Assembly (NCBI GenBank): GCA_903884425.1
Contig: CAISEP010000018.1
Location: forward strand, 30,029 to 94,028
Direction of reading: 5' to 3'
DNA from: an uncultured Caulobacterales bacterium
GTDB lineage: Bacteria > Pseudomonadota > Alphaproteobacteria > Caulobacterales > Caulobacteraceae
DNA length: 64,000 nucleotides
Part shown: piece by piece, positions 57,430 to 64,000 of the stretch
How positions within the stretch are numbered: the first letter of the stretch is position 1
Layout of the letters: each line of letters opens with the position of its first letter
The notes under the pieces: generated by a model
The model's database searches: none
What the model was told of the DNA's origin: nothing
Seen by the model: only the letters and a program-made list of their open reading frames with translations
Translations under genes and position numbers: made by a program

Positions 57430-59787
57430 ATGGCCGGCTTCGATCCAGCCCTGTTCGCGGCAGGCGGAAGCACCAGTCTCGCCCTGGCGGCGGTGCTCTG
57501 GGCCCTGTCCCAGCGGCGCATCCAGACCGACGCCCGGGCCCGCTTCGGGGCGGACCTGGCCAGCCTGCACGCCGATGCCGACGCCTTCGAGGCTGCCGCT
57601 GACGCCTTTGACAGCGTGCTGATCGCCATCCGCGGCAAGACCACCCGGGTGGCCGGCGGGTCCCACGGCCTGGCCGCCTGCGCGCTGCTGCTGGGGCTCG
57701 CCCCCGATGCGGAGGCCTCGGCCATTGTCGAGGCGCTCCGCCGGGAGGATGCCCACGACCAGCGCCTGACCGCCCTGCTGGAGCGGGGGGAGGCCTGCGA
57801 TTTCGAGGTGGCGGGGCAGAGCCTGGACGCCGCCCCCGCCGTAACCACCCCCGACAGCCTGCGCCGCACCCTGACGGTGGAGGGCCGGGTCTCCGGCGCC
57901 GTGGCCTGGCTGCGGCTGACCCTGTCCGCCACCTCCGGCCTGCCGTCCGCCGCCCGGTTCGCGGCCTTCCTGGACAGCCTGCCGCACCCCGCCTGGATCA
58001 CCGGGGCCGGGGGGGCGCTGGTCTGGGCCAACCGGGCCTGGCTGGGTGCCGTGGACGCCGAGACCGTGGACCAGGCCGTGCGCAAGGGGGCGAGCTTCGA
58101 CCACACCGCCGCCGCCCTCGCCGCCGAGGCCGCCCGGGCCGGCCAGCGCAAGGAGGAGGTGATCCGCGCCACCTCCGCCGGACAGCGCCGGGCCTTCCAG
58201 GTCAGCGCCATCCCCCTGGAGGGGGGCGGCGCCGCCGCCGTGGCCATCGACGTGTCCGGGGTGGAGGAGGTGCGCGAGCAGCTGCGCCAGCACAACCTCG
58301 CCCATGACCAGACCCTGAACCGGCTGGACGACGCGGTGGCCCTGTTCGGCCCGGACAAGCGCCTGACCTTCCACAACACCGCCTTTGCCGAGCTCTGGGG
58401 GCTGGAGCCTGCCTGGCTCGCCGACAAGCCCACCCACGGGGAGGTGCTGGACCGCCTGCGCCAGCGCCGCCGCCTGCCGGAGACCGTGGACTACAGCGTC
58501 TGGAAGGCCCGGGAGCTGGGCTGGTACGAGTCCCTGGAGGCCGCGCCGGACGAGCTGTGGTCCACCCCCGACGGCAAGACCCTGCGGGTGGTGCGCCAGC
58601 CCCACCCCTTCGGCGGCCTTCTGGTCCTGTTCGCGGACATGACCGGGGAAATCCGCCTGCGGGCCCAGTACAATGCCCAGGTCCAGGTGCAGCAGGCGAC
58701 GCTGGACAAGCTGAACGATGCCGTGGCCGTGTTCGGCTCCGACGGACGGCTGCGCCTGCACAACGAGGCCTTCGAGCAGTTCTGGCGCCTGACCCCCGCC
58801 GTGGTCACCCAGGCCGGGGACTTCGACCGCCTGTCCGAGGCCTGCCTGCCCCTGTTGCCCGACCGGCTGTTCTGGAAGGAGCTGAAGGCCCGGGTGGCGG
58901 ACCCCGGTCCCCAGGCCCGCGCCCCCATTTCCGGAGAGATCCGCACCTCCGACCGGCGGGCGGTGGCCTGGCAGACCCGGCCCCTGCCCGATGGCGCCAC
59001 CCTGATCGCCTTTTCCGACATCACCGCGACCCGGGAGCTGGAACAGGCGGTGGAGGAACGCTCCGCCGCCCTGGAGGAGGCCCAGCGCCTGAAGCGGGAC
59101 TTCGTGGGCAATGTCTCCTACGAGCTGCGCACGCCGCTGACCACCATCATGGGCTATGCCGAGCTCCTGGAGAGCATGGGCGAGCAGGTGCCGGAGCGGA
59201 TGCGTCAGTATCTGGGCTCCGTCCGGGCGGCGGCGGAACAGCTGGCCCGCTCCATCGACGACGTGCTCGACATGGCCCAGATCGACGCCAACGAGATGGC
59301 CCTGTCCCTGGGGGACGTCCGGGTGGCCGACCTGCTCAGCCAGGTGGCCGGGGGGGCGGAGCGCGCCGCCCACGACGCCGGGGTGAAGCTGGTGGTGGAG
59401 GATGCCGGCCGCGCGGGCGTCATCCGCGCCGACGAGAAGCGCCTGGCCCAGGTGCTGGAGCACCTCACCGCCTCGGCCATCCGCACCACCCCCGCCGGGG
59501 GCGAGGTGCGCCTCTCCGCCCTGCGCGCCGACGGGGAGGTGCAGCTGATGGTGAAGGACACCGGCCGCGGCATTCCCTTCCACATCCAGGCCCACATCTT
59601 CGACCGCTTCGTCGGTCGCGACCGGGGCGGCCCGGGGCTGGGCCTGGCCCTGGTCCGGGCCCTGATCGAGCTGCACGGGGGCTGGGTGGCCCTGCAGAGC
59701 GAGCCCGGCAATGGGGCCCTGTTCACCTGCCACATCCCCGAGCAGGCCGTCTCCGAAGCCGCGCCGCCGGAGCTCAACTTCGGCTGA
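57430..59787 (+). CDS. divL: Cell-cycle pseudokinase DivL
   Basis: A 785-residue histidine-kinase-like protein. An N-terminal transmembrane segment (about 10-27) is followed by PAS domains beginning near residues 178, 297 and 428. A DHp helix has the H-box written FVGNVSYELRTPLTTIMGYA, in which Tyr564 replaces the phosphorylated His. An ATPase-like domain has DTGRGIPFHIQAHIFDRF and GPGLGLALVRALIELHGG. The Tyr-for-His change is the signature of Caulobacter DivL, which binds DivK and controls CckA and hence CtrA activity at the cell pole. The family length (769 in C. crescentus) is matched. It is transcribed after a repeat region. Confidence 0.93.
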   Translation: MAGFDPALFAAGGSTSLALAAVLWALSQRRIQTDARARFGADLASLHADADAFEAAADAFDSVLIAIRGKTTRVAGGSHGLAACALLLGLAPDAEASAIVEALRREDAHDQRLTALLERGEACDFEVAGQSLDAAPAVTTPDSLRRTLTVEGRVSGAVAWLRLTLSATSGLPSAARFAAFLDSLPHPAWITGAGGALVWANRAWLGAVDAETVDQAVRKGASFDHTAAALAAEAARAGQRKEEVIRATSAGQRRAFQVSAIPLEGGGAAAVAIDVSGVEEVREQLRQHNLAHDQTLNRLDDAVALFGPDKRLTFHNTAFAELWGLEPAWLADKPTHGEVLDRLRQRRRLPETVDYSVWKARELGWYESLEAAPDELWSTPDGKTLRVVRQPHPFGGLLVLFADMTGEIRLRAQYNAQVQVQQATLDKLNDAVAVFGSDGRLRLHNEAFEQFWRLTPAVVTQAGDFDRLSEACLPLLPDRLFWKELKARVADPGPQARAPISGEIRTSDRRAVAWQTRPLPDGATLIAFSDITATRELEQAVEERSAALEEAQRLKRDFVGNVSYELRTPLTTIMGYAELLESMGEQVPERMRQYLGSVRAAAEQLARSIDDVLDMAQIDANEMALSLGDVRVADLLSQVAGGAERAAHDAGVKLVVEDAGRAGVIRADEKRLAQVLEHLTASAIRTTPAGGEVRLSALRADGEVQLMVKDTGRGIPFHIQAHIFDRFVGRDRGGPGLGLALVRALIELHGGWVALQSEPGNGALFTCHIPEQAVSEAAPPELNFG

Positions 59788-60024
59788 GGCAGTGCCTCTC
59801 GGAGTCCGGGGGGTCGGACACAATCTCGTCGGGATTTGCCCAATTGTCCCCCAGATCGTGCCAAGTTTACAACAATAATTCATGTGCTTTTCATTTTTGA
59901 TTGGGATCGCGAAGACTTGATGAGTCAACGTGATTTTAACTTACATTTTTCCTGAAAACTTGGTTTCGCGGGCGTGGACTGTTACGAAGGGCCCGTCATC
60001 TCGTCCCCTTCTGGAGTTGCGGTC
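59788..60024. other. AT-rich intergenic region
   Basis: The segment from about 59855 to 59960 is strikingly AT-rich against the 70% GC background. It contains an inverted repeat CCAAGTTT (59861) and AAACTTGG (59956), a GAGTC (GANTC) site and TTAAC-N6-TTTTT resembling a degraded CtrA box. It probably contains a promoter for the small downstream gene; nothing else could be assigned. Confidence 0.4.
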
Positions 60025-60189
60025 ATGTGGACCCCGCCGCCGGACCCGCCGGAGCCGGAGATCCGCCCCTGGTCGCCCCGCCGGCGGCTGGTGGTCTTCC
60101 TCCTGGCCGTGTGCCTGTCCTGGGGGCTGACCCTGGCACTGATCTATGCCGGGTGGAGGGGGCTCGTCGCCCTGCTGCGGGGCGGGTGA
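60025..60189 (+). CDS. Small single-pass membrane protein
   Basis: A 54-residue protein with a proline/acid-rich N-terminus (MWTPPPDPPEPEIRPWSPRR) and one transmembrane helix (about 24-46). GGAG nine bases upstream supports ATG 60025 over the longer frame from 59974. Family and function are unknown. Confidence 0.55.
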   Translation: MWTPPPDPPEPEIRPWSPRRRLVVFLLAVCLSWGLTLALIYAGWRGLVALLRGG

Positions 60190-60198
60190 GGGGGGGGA

Positions 60199-60242
60199 TG
60201 CGTCATGTTGAGGAGCCCTGAAAGGGCGTCTCGAACCACGCA
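60199..60242 (-). repeat. Single family A element
   Basis: One inverted element (TGTTGAGGAGCCC...CTCGAACCACGCA) without a forward partner. The arm has TGT in place of TGG, breaking one pair. Confidence 0.8.
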
Positions 60243-60300
60243 CCAGCCGCTACACACTCTTTGATTGCAAAAAGTAAAATGAAATGCAATGAAGGGCACC

Positions 60301-60606
60301 ATGACGGCATGGACCTACATGCTCCGCTGCGCTGACGGGTCCTTCTATGTGGGTTGCACCACGGACCTGGAGACCCGCATGGCCCAGCACCAGTCCGGCC
60401 ACTTCACGGGCTACACCTGCGATCGGCGGCCGGTGACACTGGTCTGGAGCGACGTCTGCGAGGATGTCGAGGACGCCATCGCCATGGAGCGTCGGATCAA
60501 GGGCTGGAGTCGCGCCAAGAAGATCGCCCTGATCGACGCGGACTGGGACCGCGTGCGTGCCCTTGGACTGCGTCCTTCGAGACGGGCTTCGCCCTCCTCA
60601 GGATGA
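60301..60606 (+). CDS. GIY-YIG domain protein (YhbQ/UPF0213 type)
   Basis: A 101-residue GIY-YIG nuclease-fold protein. TYMLRCADGSFYVGCTTDLETRMAQH (key Y, YVG and R residues) is at about 5-30, and AMERRIKGWSRAKKIALI (catalytic-type Glu) is at about 62-79. This is the small YhbQ-like family; a DNA repair or RNA-processing role is not established. ATG 60301 is preceded by AAGGG; an in-frame ATG at 60289 also exists. The last 11 residues ([11 protein letters not shown]) come from a family A element. Confidence 0.88.
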   Translation: MTAWTYMLRCADGSFYVGCTTDLETRMAQHQSGHFTGYTCDRRPVTLVWSDVCEDVEDAIAMERRIKGWSRAKKIALIDADWDRVRALGLRPSRRASPSSG

Positions 60607-60808
60607 CGCGCGTTGTAGATACCCTTTCAAGGTGGGGGCTCGACCAACACCCTTCGTCATGGTGAGGAGGCCCGGAACGGGCCGTCTCGAACCACGGGCT
60701 TCGCCCTCCTCAGGATGACGCGCGTTGTAGATACCCTTTCAAGGTGGGGGCTCGACCAACACCCTTCGTCATGGTGAGGAGCGGGGAACCCGCGTCTCGA
60801 ACCACGCA
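60569..60808 (+). repeat. Family A cluster with a 112-bp direct duplication
   Basis: A forward element ends the GIY-YIG gene. From about 60586 a 112-base unit, which includes a GTTGTAGATACCC spacer, is repeated directly at about 60698. The junction is a chimeric element (CTCGAACCACGGGCTTCGCC). Confidence 0.88.
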
Positions 60809-60912
60809 GCACCGGGCCGGAACCTCCATCCGGAGAGCCCCCCGCCGGCACATGACGCGCGGCGAATGTGGTCTATACTGCCGCCACCGACACCCCTTCG
60901 AGGAGATCCCCC

Positions 60913-61050
60913 ATGCGCAAGCTCACCCTCCTGCTCGCCGCCGCCGCGGCCCTGTCGCTGACCGCCTGCAACACCATCGGCGGCATCGGCAAGGACGTCT
61001 CCGCCGTCGGCCGCGCCGTCACCAAGACCGCCGACGAGGGCAAGCACTGA
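60913..61050 (+). CDS. Entericidin A/B family lipoprotein
   Basis: A 45-residue entericidin-like lipoprotein. Residues 1-18 form the signal peptide, with the lipobox LTAC just before Cys19. The mature part, NTIGGIGKDVSAVGRAVTKT, is the family core. AGGAG eight bases upstream fixes ATG 60913. In E. coli entericidins are cell-envelope lipoproteins connected with osmotic and stationary-phase stress; the alphaproteobacterial homologues are uncharacterised. Confidence 0.9.
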   Translation: MRKLTLLLAAAAALSLTACNTIGGIGKDVSAVGRAVTKTADEGKH

Positions 61051-61051
61051 C

Positions 61052-61187
61052 TGCGTCCTTCGAGACGGGCCGTTCCGGCCCTCCTCAGGATGACGCGCGT
61101 GGGTTCCACACGCGGATCAGGGCGTGGGCTCGATCAACAAACCTGCGTCATGGTGAGGAGCGCGGAACGCGCGTCTCGAACCACGCA
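61052..61187 (+). repeat. Family A palindromic repeat pair
   Basis: A forward CCTTCGAGACG...CTCAGG copy (61052-61094) and an inverted GGTGAGGAG...CTCGAACC copy (61146-61187) in the uvrB leader, about 45 bases before the LexA box. Confidence 0.9.
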
Positions 61188-61229
61188 GCCCCCCCTCTGG
61201 CGTTCCCGCCCATGACGGCCTACCTTTCT

Positions 61230-61244
61230 GTTCATGGCCCGTTC
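61230..61244 (+). promoter_or_regulatory. LexA (SOS) box overlapping the uvrB start
   Basis: GTTC-ATGGCCC-GTTC matches the alphaproteobacterial LexA consensus exactly and contains the presumed uvrB ATG at 61234. Repression by blocking transcription start at or near the start codon would be consistent with a leaderless mRNA; alternatively the true start lies downstream. Confidence 0.6.
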
Positions 61245-63384
61245 TCCTGACATCGCCGACCTCGTCCCCGCCGCGCCCACCGGCGTCGACCCCCTGTGGG
61301 CCCCGCACCGCCCGTCGCGGCCGCAGAAGTCGGAAGGGGGCAAGCGCTTCAAGCTGGTGTCGAACTACGAACCCGCAGGCGACCAGCCCAATGCCATAGC
61401 CGAACTGGTGGAGGGCATCGCCGCCGGGGAGGGGGACCAGGTGCTGCTGGGCGTCACCGGCTCCGGCAAGACCTTCACCATGGCCAAGATCATCGAGGCC
61501 ACCCAGCGCCCGGCCCTGGTTCTGGCCCCCAACAAGACCCTGGCCGCCCAGCTCTACGGGGAGTTCAAGTCCTTCTTCCCGGACAATGCGGTGGAGTATT
61601 TCGTCTCCTATTACGACTACTACCAGCCCGAGGCGTACGTCCCGCGCACGGACACCTTCATCGAGAAGGACAGCTCCATCAACGAGCAGATCGACCGGAT
61701 GCGCCACGCCGCCACCCGGGCGGTGCTGGAGCGGGACGACGTGATCATCGTCGCCTCCGTGTCCTGCATCTACGGCATCGGCTCGGTGGAGACCTACACC
61801 GCCATGACCTTCCAGCTGTCCGTGGGGGAGGTGATCGACGAGCGGCGGCTGATGGCCGACCTGGTGGCGCAGCAGTACAAGCGCAACGACGCCGCCTTCA
61901 CCCGGGGCACCTTCCGGCGGCGCGGGGACGTGATCGAGATCTTCCCCGCCCACTACGAGGATCGCGCCTGGCGCATCTCCCTGTTCGGCGAGGAGATCGA
62001 GAGCATCACCGAGTTCGATCCCCTGACGGGGAAGAAGACCGCCGACCTGCCCAGCGTGAAGATCTATGCCAACAGCCACTATGTGACGCCCCGCCCCACC
62101 CTGAAGCAGGCGCTGGACCATATCCGCGAGGAGATGGAGCAACGGGTGAAGTGGTTCACCGAGACCGGCAAGCTGCTGGAAGCCCAGCGGATGGAGCAGC
62201 GCACCCGCTTTGACCTGGAAATGCTGGAGACCACCGGCTCCTGCGCCGGGATCGAGAACTACAGCCGCTATCTCACCGGCCGCCGCCCGGGGGAGCCGCC
62301 GCCGACCCTGTTCGAATACATTCCCGACAATGCCCTGCTGTTCACCGACGAGAGCCACGTCACCGTGCCCCAGATCGGCGGCATGTATCGCGGGGACTTC
62401 CGGCGGAAGTCGACGCTGGCCGAATACGGCTTCCGCCTGCCCAGCTGCATGGACAACCGCCCCCTGAAGTTCGAGGAGTGGGACGCCATGCGGCCGCAGA
62501 CCGTGCATGTCTCCGCCACCCCCGGCCCCTGGGAGATGGAGCGCACCGGCGGCGTGTTCGTGGAGCAAGTGATCCGCCCCACTGGCCTGATCGACCCGCC
62601 GGTGGAGGTCCGCCCGGTGTCGAAGCGCCCGGACGGCTCCGCCTTCAGCCAGGTGGACGACGTCATCGCCGAGGTGAAGGACGCGGCCAAGGTCGGCCTG
62701 CGCAGCCTCGTCACCGTCCTGACCAAGAAGGTGGCCGAGGACCTGACGGAATACATGCACGAGCAGGGGGTACGGGTCCGCTACATGCACTCCGACGTGG
62801 ACACGGTGGAGCGGATCGAGATCATCCGGGACCTGCGGCTCGGCGCCTTCGACGTGCTGGTGGGCATCAACCTCCTGCGGGAGGGGCTGGACATCCCCGA
62901 ATGCGGCCGGGTGTTCATCCTCGACGCGGACAAGGAAGGCTTCCTGCGGTCGGAGACCTCGCTGGTCCAGACCATCGGCCGGGCGGCGCGGAACCTGGAC
63001 GGGCGGGTGGTGCTCTATGCCGACCGGATCACCGGCTCCATGGAGCGGGCCATGGCCGAGACCAAACGCCGCCGGGAACGGCAGACCGCCTACAACGAAA
63101 AGCACGGCATCACGCCTGAGAGCGTGCGCCGGGACATCGCCGACATCCTGAACAGCCCCTACGAGAAGGGGGACCGGGTGACCATCGACGCAGGGGTGGC
63201 CGAACAGGCCAGGCCCTTCCTCGGCTCCAACTTCCAGTCCACCCTCAAGGACCTGGAGACGAAGATGCGCGAGGCCGCCGCCAATCTGGAGTTCGAGACC
63301 GCCGCCCGCCTGCGGGACGAGATCAAGCGGCTGAAGATGCTCGACCTGGAATTCGCCAAGGACATGGTCGGCGGCGCCGGCTGA
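61234..63384 (+). CDS. uvrB: Excinuclease ABC subunit B
   Basis: A 716-residue UvrB, the central damage-verification helicase of nucleotide excision repair. Walker A is [17 protein letters not shown] (about 71-87). The beta-hairpin [20 protein letters not shown] is at about 124-143. Motif VI is [11 protein letters not shown] near 580-590, and the C-terminal UVR domain (about 665-716, [16 protein letters not shown]) contacts UvrC. The N-terminus is about 35 residues longer than in E. coli. No Shine-Dalgarno precedes ATG 61234. uvrA and uvrC are outside the window. Confidence 0.97.
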   Translation: MARSPDIADLVPAAPTGVDPLWAPHRPSRPQKSEGGKRFKLVSNYEPAGDQPNAIAELVEGIAAGEGDQVLLGVTGSGKTFTMAKIIEATQRPALVLAPNKTLAAQLYGEFKSFFPDNAVEYFVSYYDYYQPEAYVPRTDTFIEKDSSINEQIDRMRHAATRAVLERDDVIIVASVSCIYGIGSVETYTAMTFQLSVGEVIDERRLMADLVAQQYKRNDAAFTRGTFRRRGDVIEIFPAHYEDRAWRISLFGEEIESITEFDPLTGKKTADLPSVKIYANSHYVTPRPTLKQALDHIREEMEQRVKWFTETGKLLEAQRMEQRTRFDLEMLETTGSCAGIENYSRYLTGRRPGEPPPTLFEYIPDNALLFTDESHVTVPQIGGMYRGDFRRKSTLAEYGFRLPSCMDNRPLKFEEWDAMRPQTVHVSATPGPWEMERTGGVFVEQVIRPTGLIDPPVEVRPVSKRPDGSAFSQVDDVIAEVKDAAKVGLRSLVTVLTKKVAEDLTEYMHEQGVRVRYMHSDVDTVERIEIIRDLRLGAFDVLVGINLLREGLDIPECGRVFILDADKEGFLRSETSLVQTIGRAARNLDGRVVLYADRITGSMERAMAETKRRRERQTAYNEKHGITPESVRRDIADILNSPYEKGDRVTIDAGVAEQARPFLGSNFQSTLKDLETKMREAAANLEFETAARLRDEIKRLKMLDLEFAKDMVGGAG

Positions 63385-63640
63385 GGGGGTCATCGACCCG
63401 GGCGAGCGTCCGGGGCGTTAATCTTTGTTGACCCCGAGGTGTCATGGACCGCGGCCCCGGGCCCGACCCCGACCGACCGGAAAACATGCATGTCAGATGC
63501 CACAATCCCTTGCCGCAGCGGCACTCGGCAGAAACAGAGCGGCAGAATTTGCCGAACCCGGCAGAAATTTCCCGCCCAGACTGGGCACGATTCATTAACT
63601 CACAGAGGTGTAATCCTTACTGGCACTGGGGACCTCGGTC
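63385..63640. other. Gene-free spacer between uvrB and flagellin
   Basis: The uvrB-flagellin gap is 340 bases long. The left part holds only a weak GC-rich inverted repeat (CCCGG...CCGGG near 63397-63416) that could terminate uvrB. The right part holds the flagellin promoter and leader. No credible gene was found; overlapping ORFs are in other frames without support. Confidence 0.4.
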
Positions 63641-63656
63641 TGGCCCCCGGATTGCT
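63641..63656 (+). promoter_or_regulatory. Sigma-54 promoter of flagellin gene
   Basis: TGGCCCCCGGATTGCT has GG and GC separated by exactly ten bases, and matches the -24/-12 consensus TGGCAC-N5-TTGC at nine of ten conserved positions. It lies about 70 bases before the flagellin ATG. Caulobacter late flagellar genes use sigma-54 with FlbD; no FlbD site was sought. Confidence 0.75.
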
Positions 63657-63724
63657 TAGACAAACCCGAGCAAAATGCTCCCGGCCGCAAAATGCAGCCG
63701 GACATCCAGAACAAGGAAACTACG

Positions 63725-64000
63725 ATGTCCAACAGCATCAACACCAATACCGGCGCCATCATCGCGCTTCAGAACCTGAACGTCACGGCTGCGGACCTGC
63801 AGACCACCCAGAACCGGATCTCCACCGGCCTGGCGGTTTCCTCGGCCAAGGACAACGGCGCCATCTGGGGGATTGCCCAGAACAGCCGCGCGTCCATCTC
63901 CGCCCTCGACGCCGTGAAGCAGTCCCTGCAACGGGCCCAGTCCACCGTGGACGTGGCGGTTTCCGCCGGCCAGACGGTGTCTGACCTGCTGAACCAGATC
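63725..64000 (+). CDS. Flagellin, N-terminal part (gene runs off window)
   Basis: The first 92 residues of a flagellin that polymerises into the filament outside the cell. MSNSINTNTGAIIALQNLN, the QTTQNRISTGLAVSSAKDNG D0/D1 helix and SISALDAVKQSLQRAQSTVD match Caulobacter FljK-type flagellins. No signal peptide is present, as expected for type III export. AAGGAAA precedes the ATG. The C-terminal half lies beyond the window, and downstream paralogues are possible. Confidence 0.95.
   Translation, partial: MSNSINTNTGAIIALQNLNVTAADLQTTQNRISTGLAVSSAKDNGAIWGIAQNSRASISALDAVKQSLQRAQSTVDVAVSAGQTVSDLLNQI

Overview
The window is a GC-rich (roughly 70%) alphaproteobacterial chromosome segment, most likely from Caulobacterales (a Caulobacter, Phenylobacterium or Brevundimonas relative). 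The support is a DivL homologue with the diagnostic tyrosine in place of the kinase histidine, a Caulobacter-type flagellin behind a sigma-54 promoter, a gene transfer agent (GTA) structural cluster, alphaproteobacterial direct-repeat LexA boxes (GTTC-N7-GTTC) and an mmgR-type small RNA. No rRNA, CRISPR array or transposase gene was seen. All database-level assignments are from recognition of sequence motifs only.

Layout. 1-4.8 kb: tail of an unrecognised gene, two GNAT acetyltransferases, tRNA-Gly(CCC), a glycine-zipper exported protein, an acyl-CoA synthetase. 5-7.2 kb: groES-groEL on the minus strand with a sigma-32-type promoter, a CIRCE operator and a terminator. 7.4-18.4 kb, plus strand: rplY-pth-TPR protein, an SOS-box GIY-YIG-like gene, an SDR, mobA, glpD, glpK, carB. 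18.6-22.3 kb, minus strand: dehydrogenase, membrane protein, GNAT, metallo-hydrolase and an mmgR-like sRNA. 22.7-34.8 kb: SUV3-like helicase, S4 protein, VC0807-type membrane protein, CobT-like protein, Bcr/CflA transporter, ychF, saccharopine-reductase-like protein, the sixA-DUF952-pyrD operon and a DnaJ-family protein.

34.9-47.8 kb is a GTA structural cluster on the minus strand, g1 to g15, with head genes and the distal tail/baseplate genes intact. The g10/g11 (tail chaperone/tape measure) position is empty and holds a DUF805 gene in the opposite orientation. 48-53.4 kb is a lipid A/inner-core operon (MsbA-type ABC transporter, DUF374 acyltransferase, waaA, lpxK), followed by hpf and ptsN, a cytochrome P450, thiE, divL, small proteins, uvrB and the start of a flagellin gene.

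A striking background feature is two families of short palindromic intergenic repeats. Family A has arms CCTTCGAGACG...CTCCTCAGG or GGTTCGAGACG...CTCCTCACC; family B has TTCCCGSS...SSCGGGAA. They occur mostly as head-to-head pairs around a 15-40 nt AT-richer spacer. Both families end in ATGACGA at the spacer side and both show compensatory base changes. Several genes read into a family A element and take their C-terminal codons from it. One element was tandemly duplicated together with the 3' end of pyrD.
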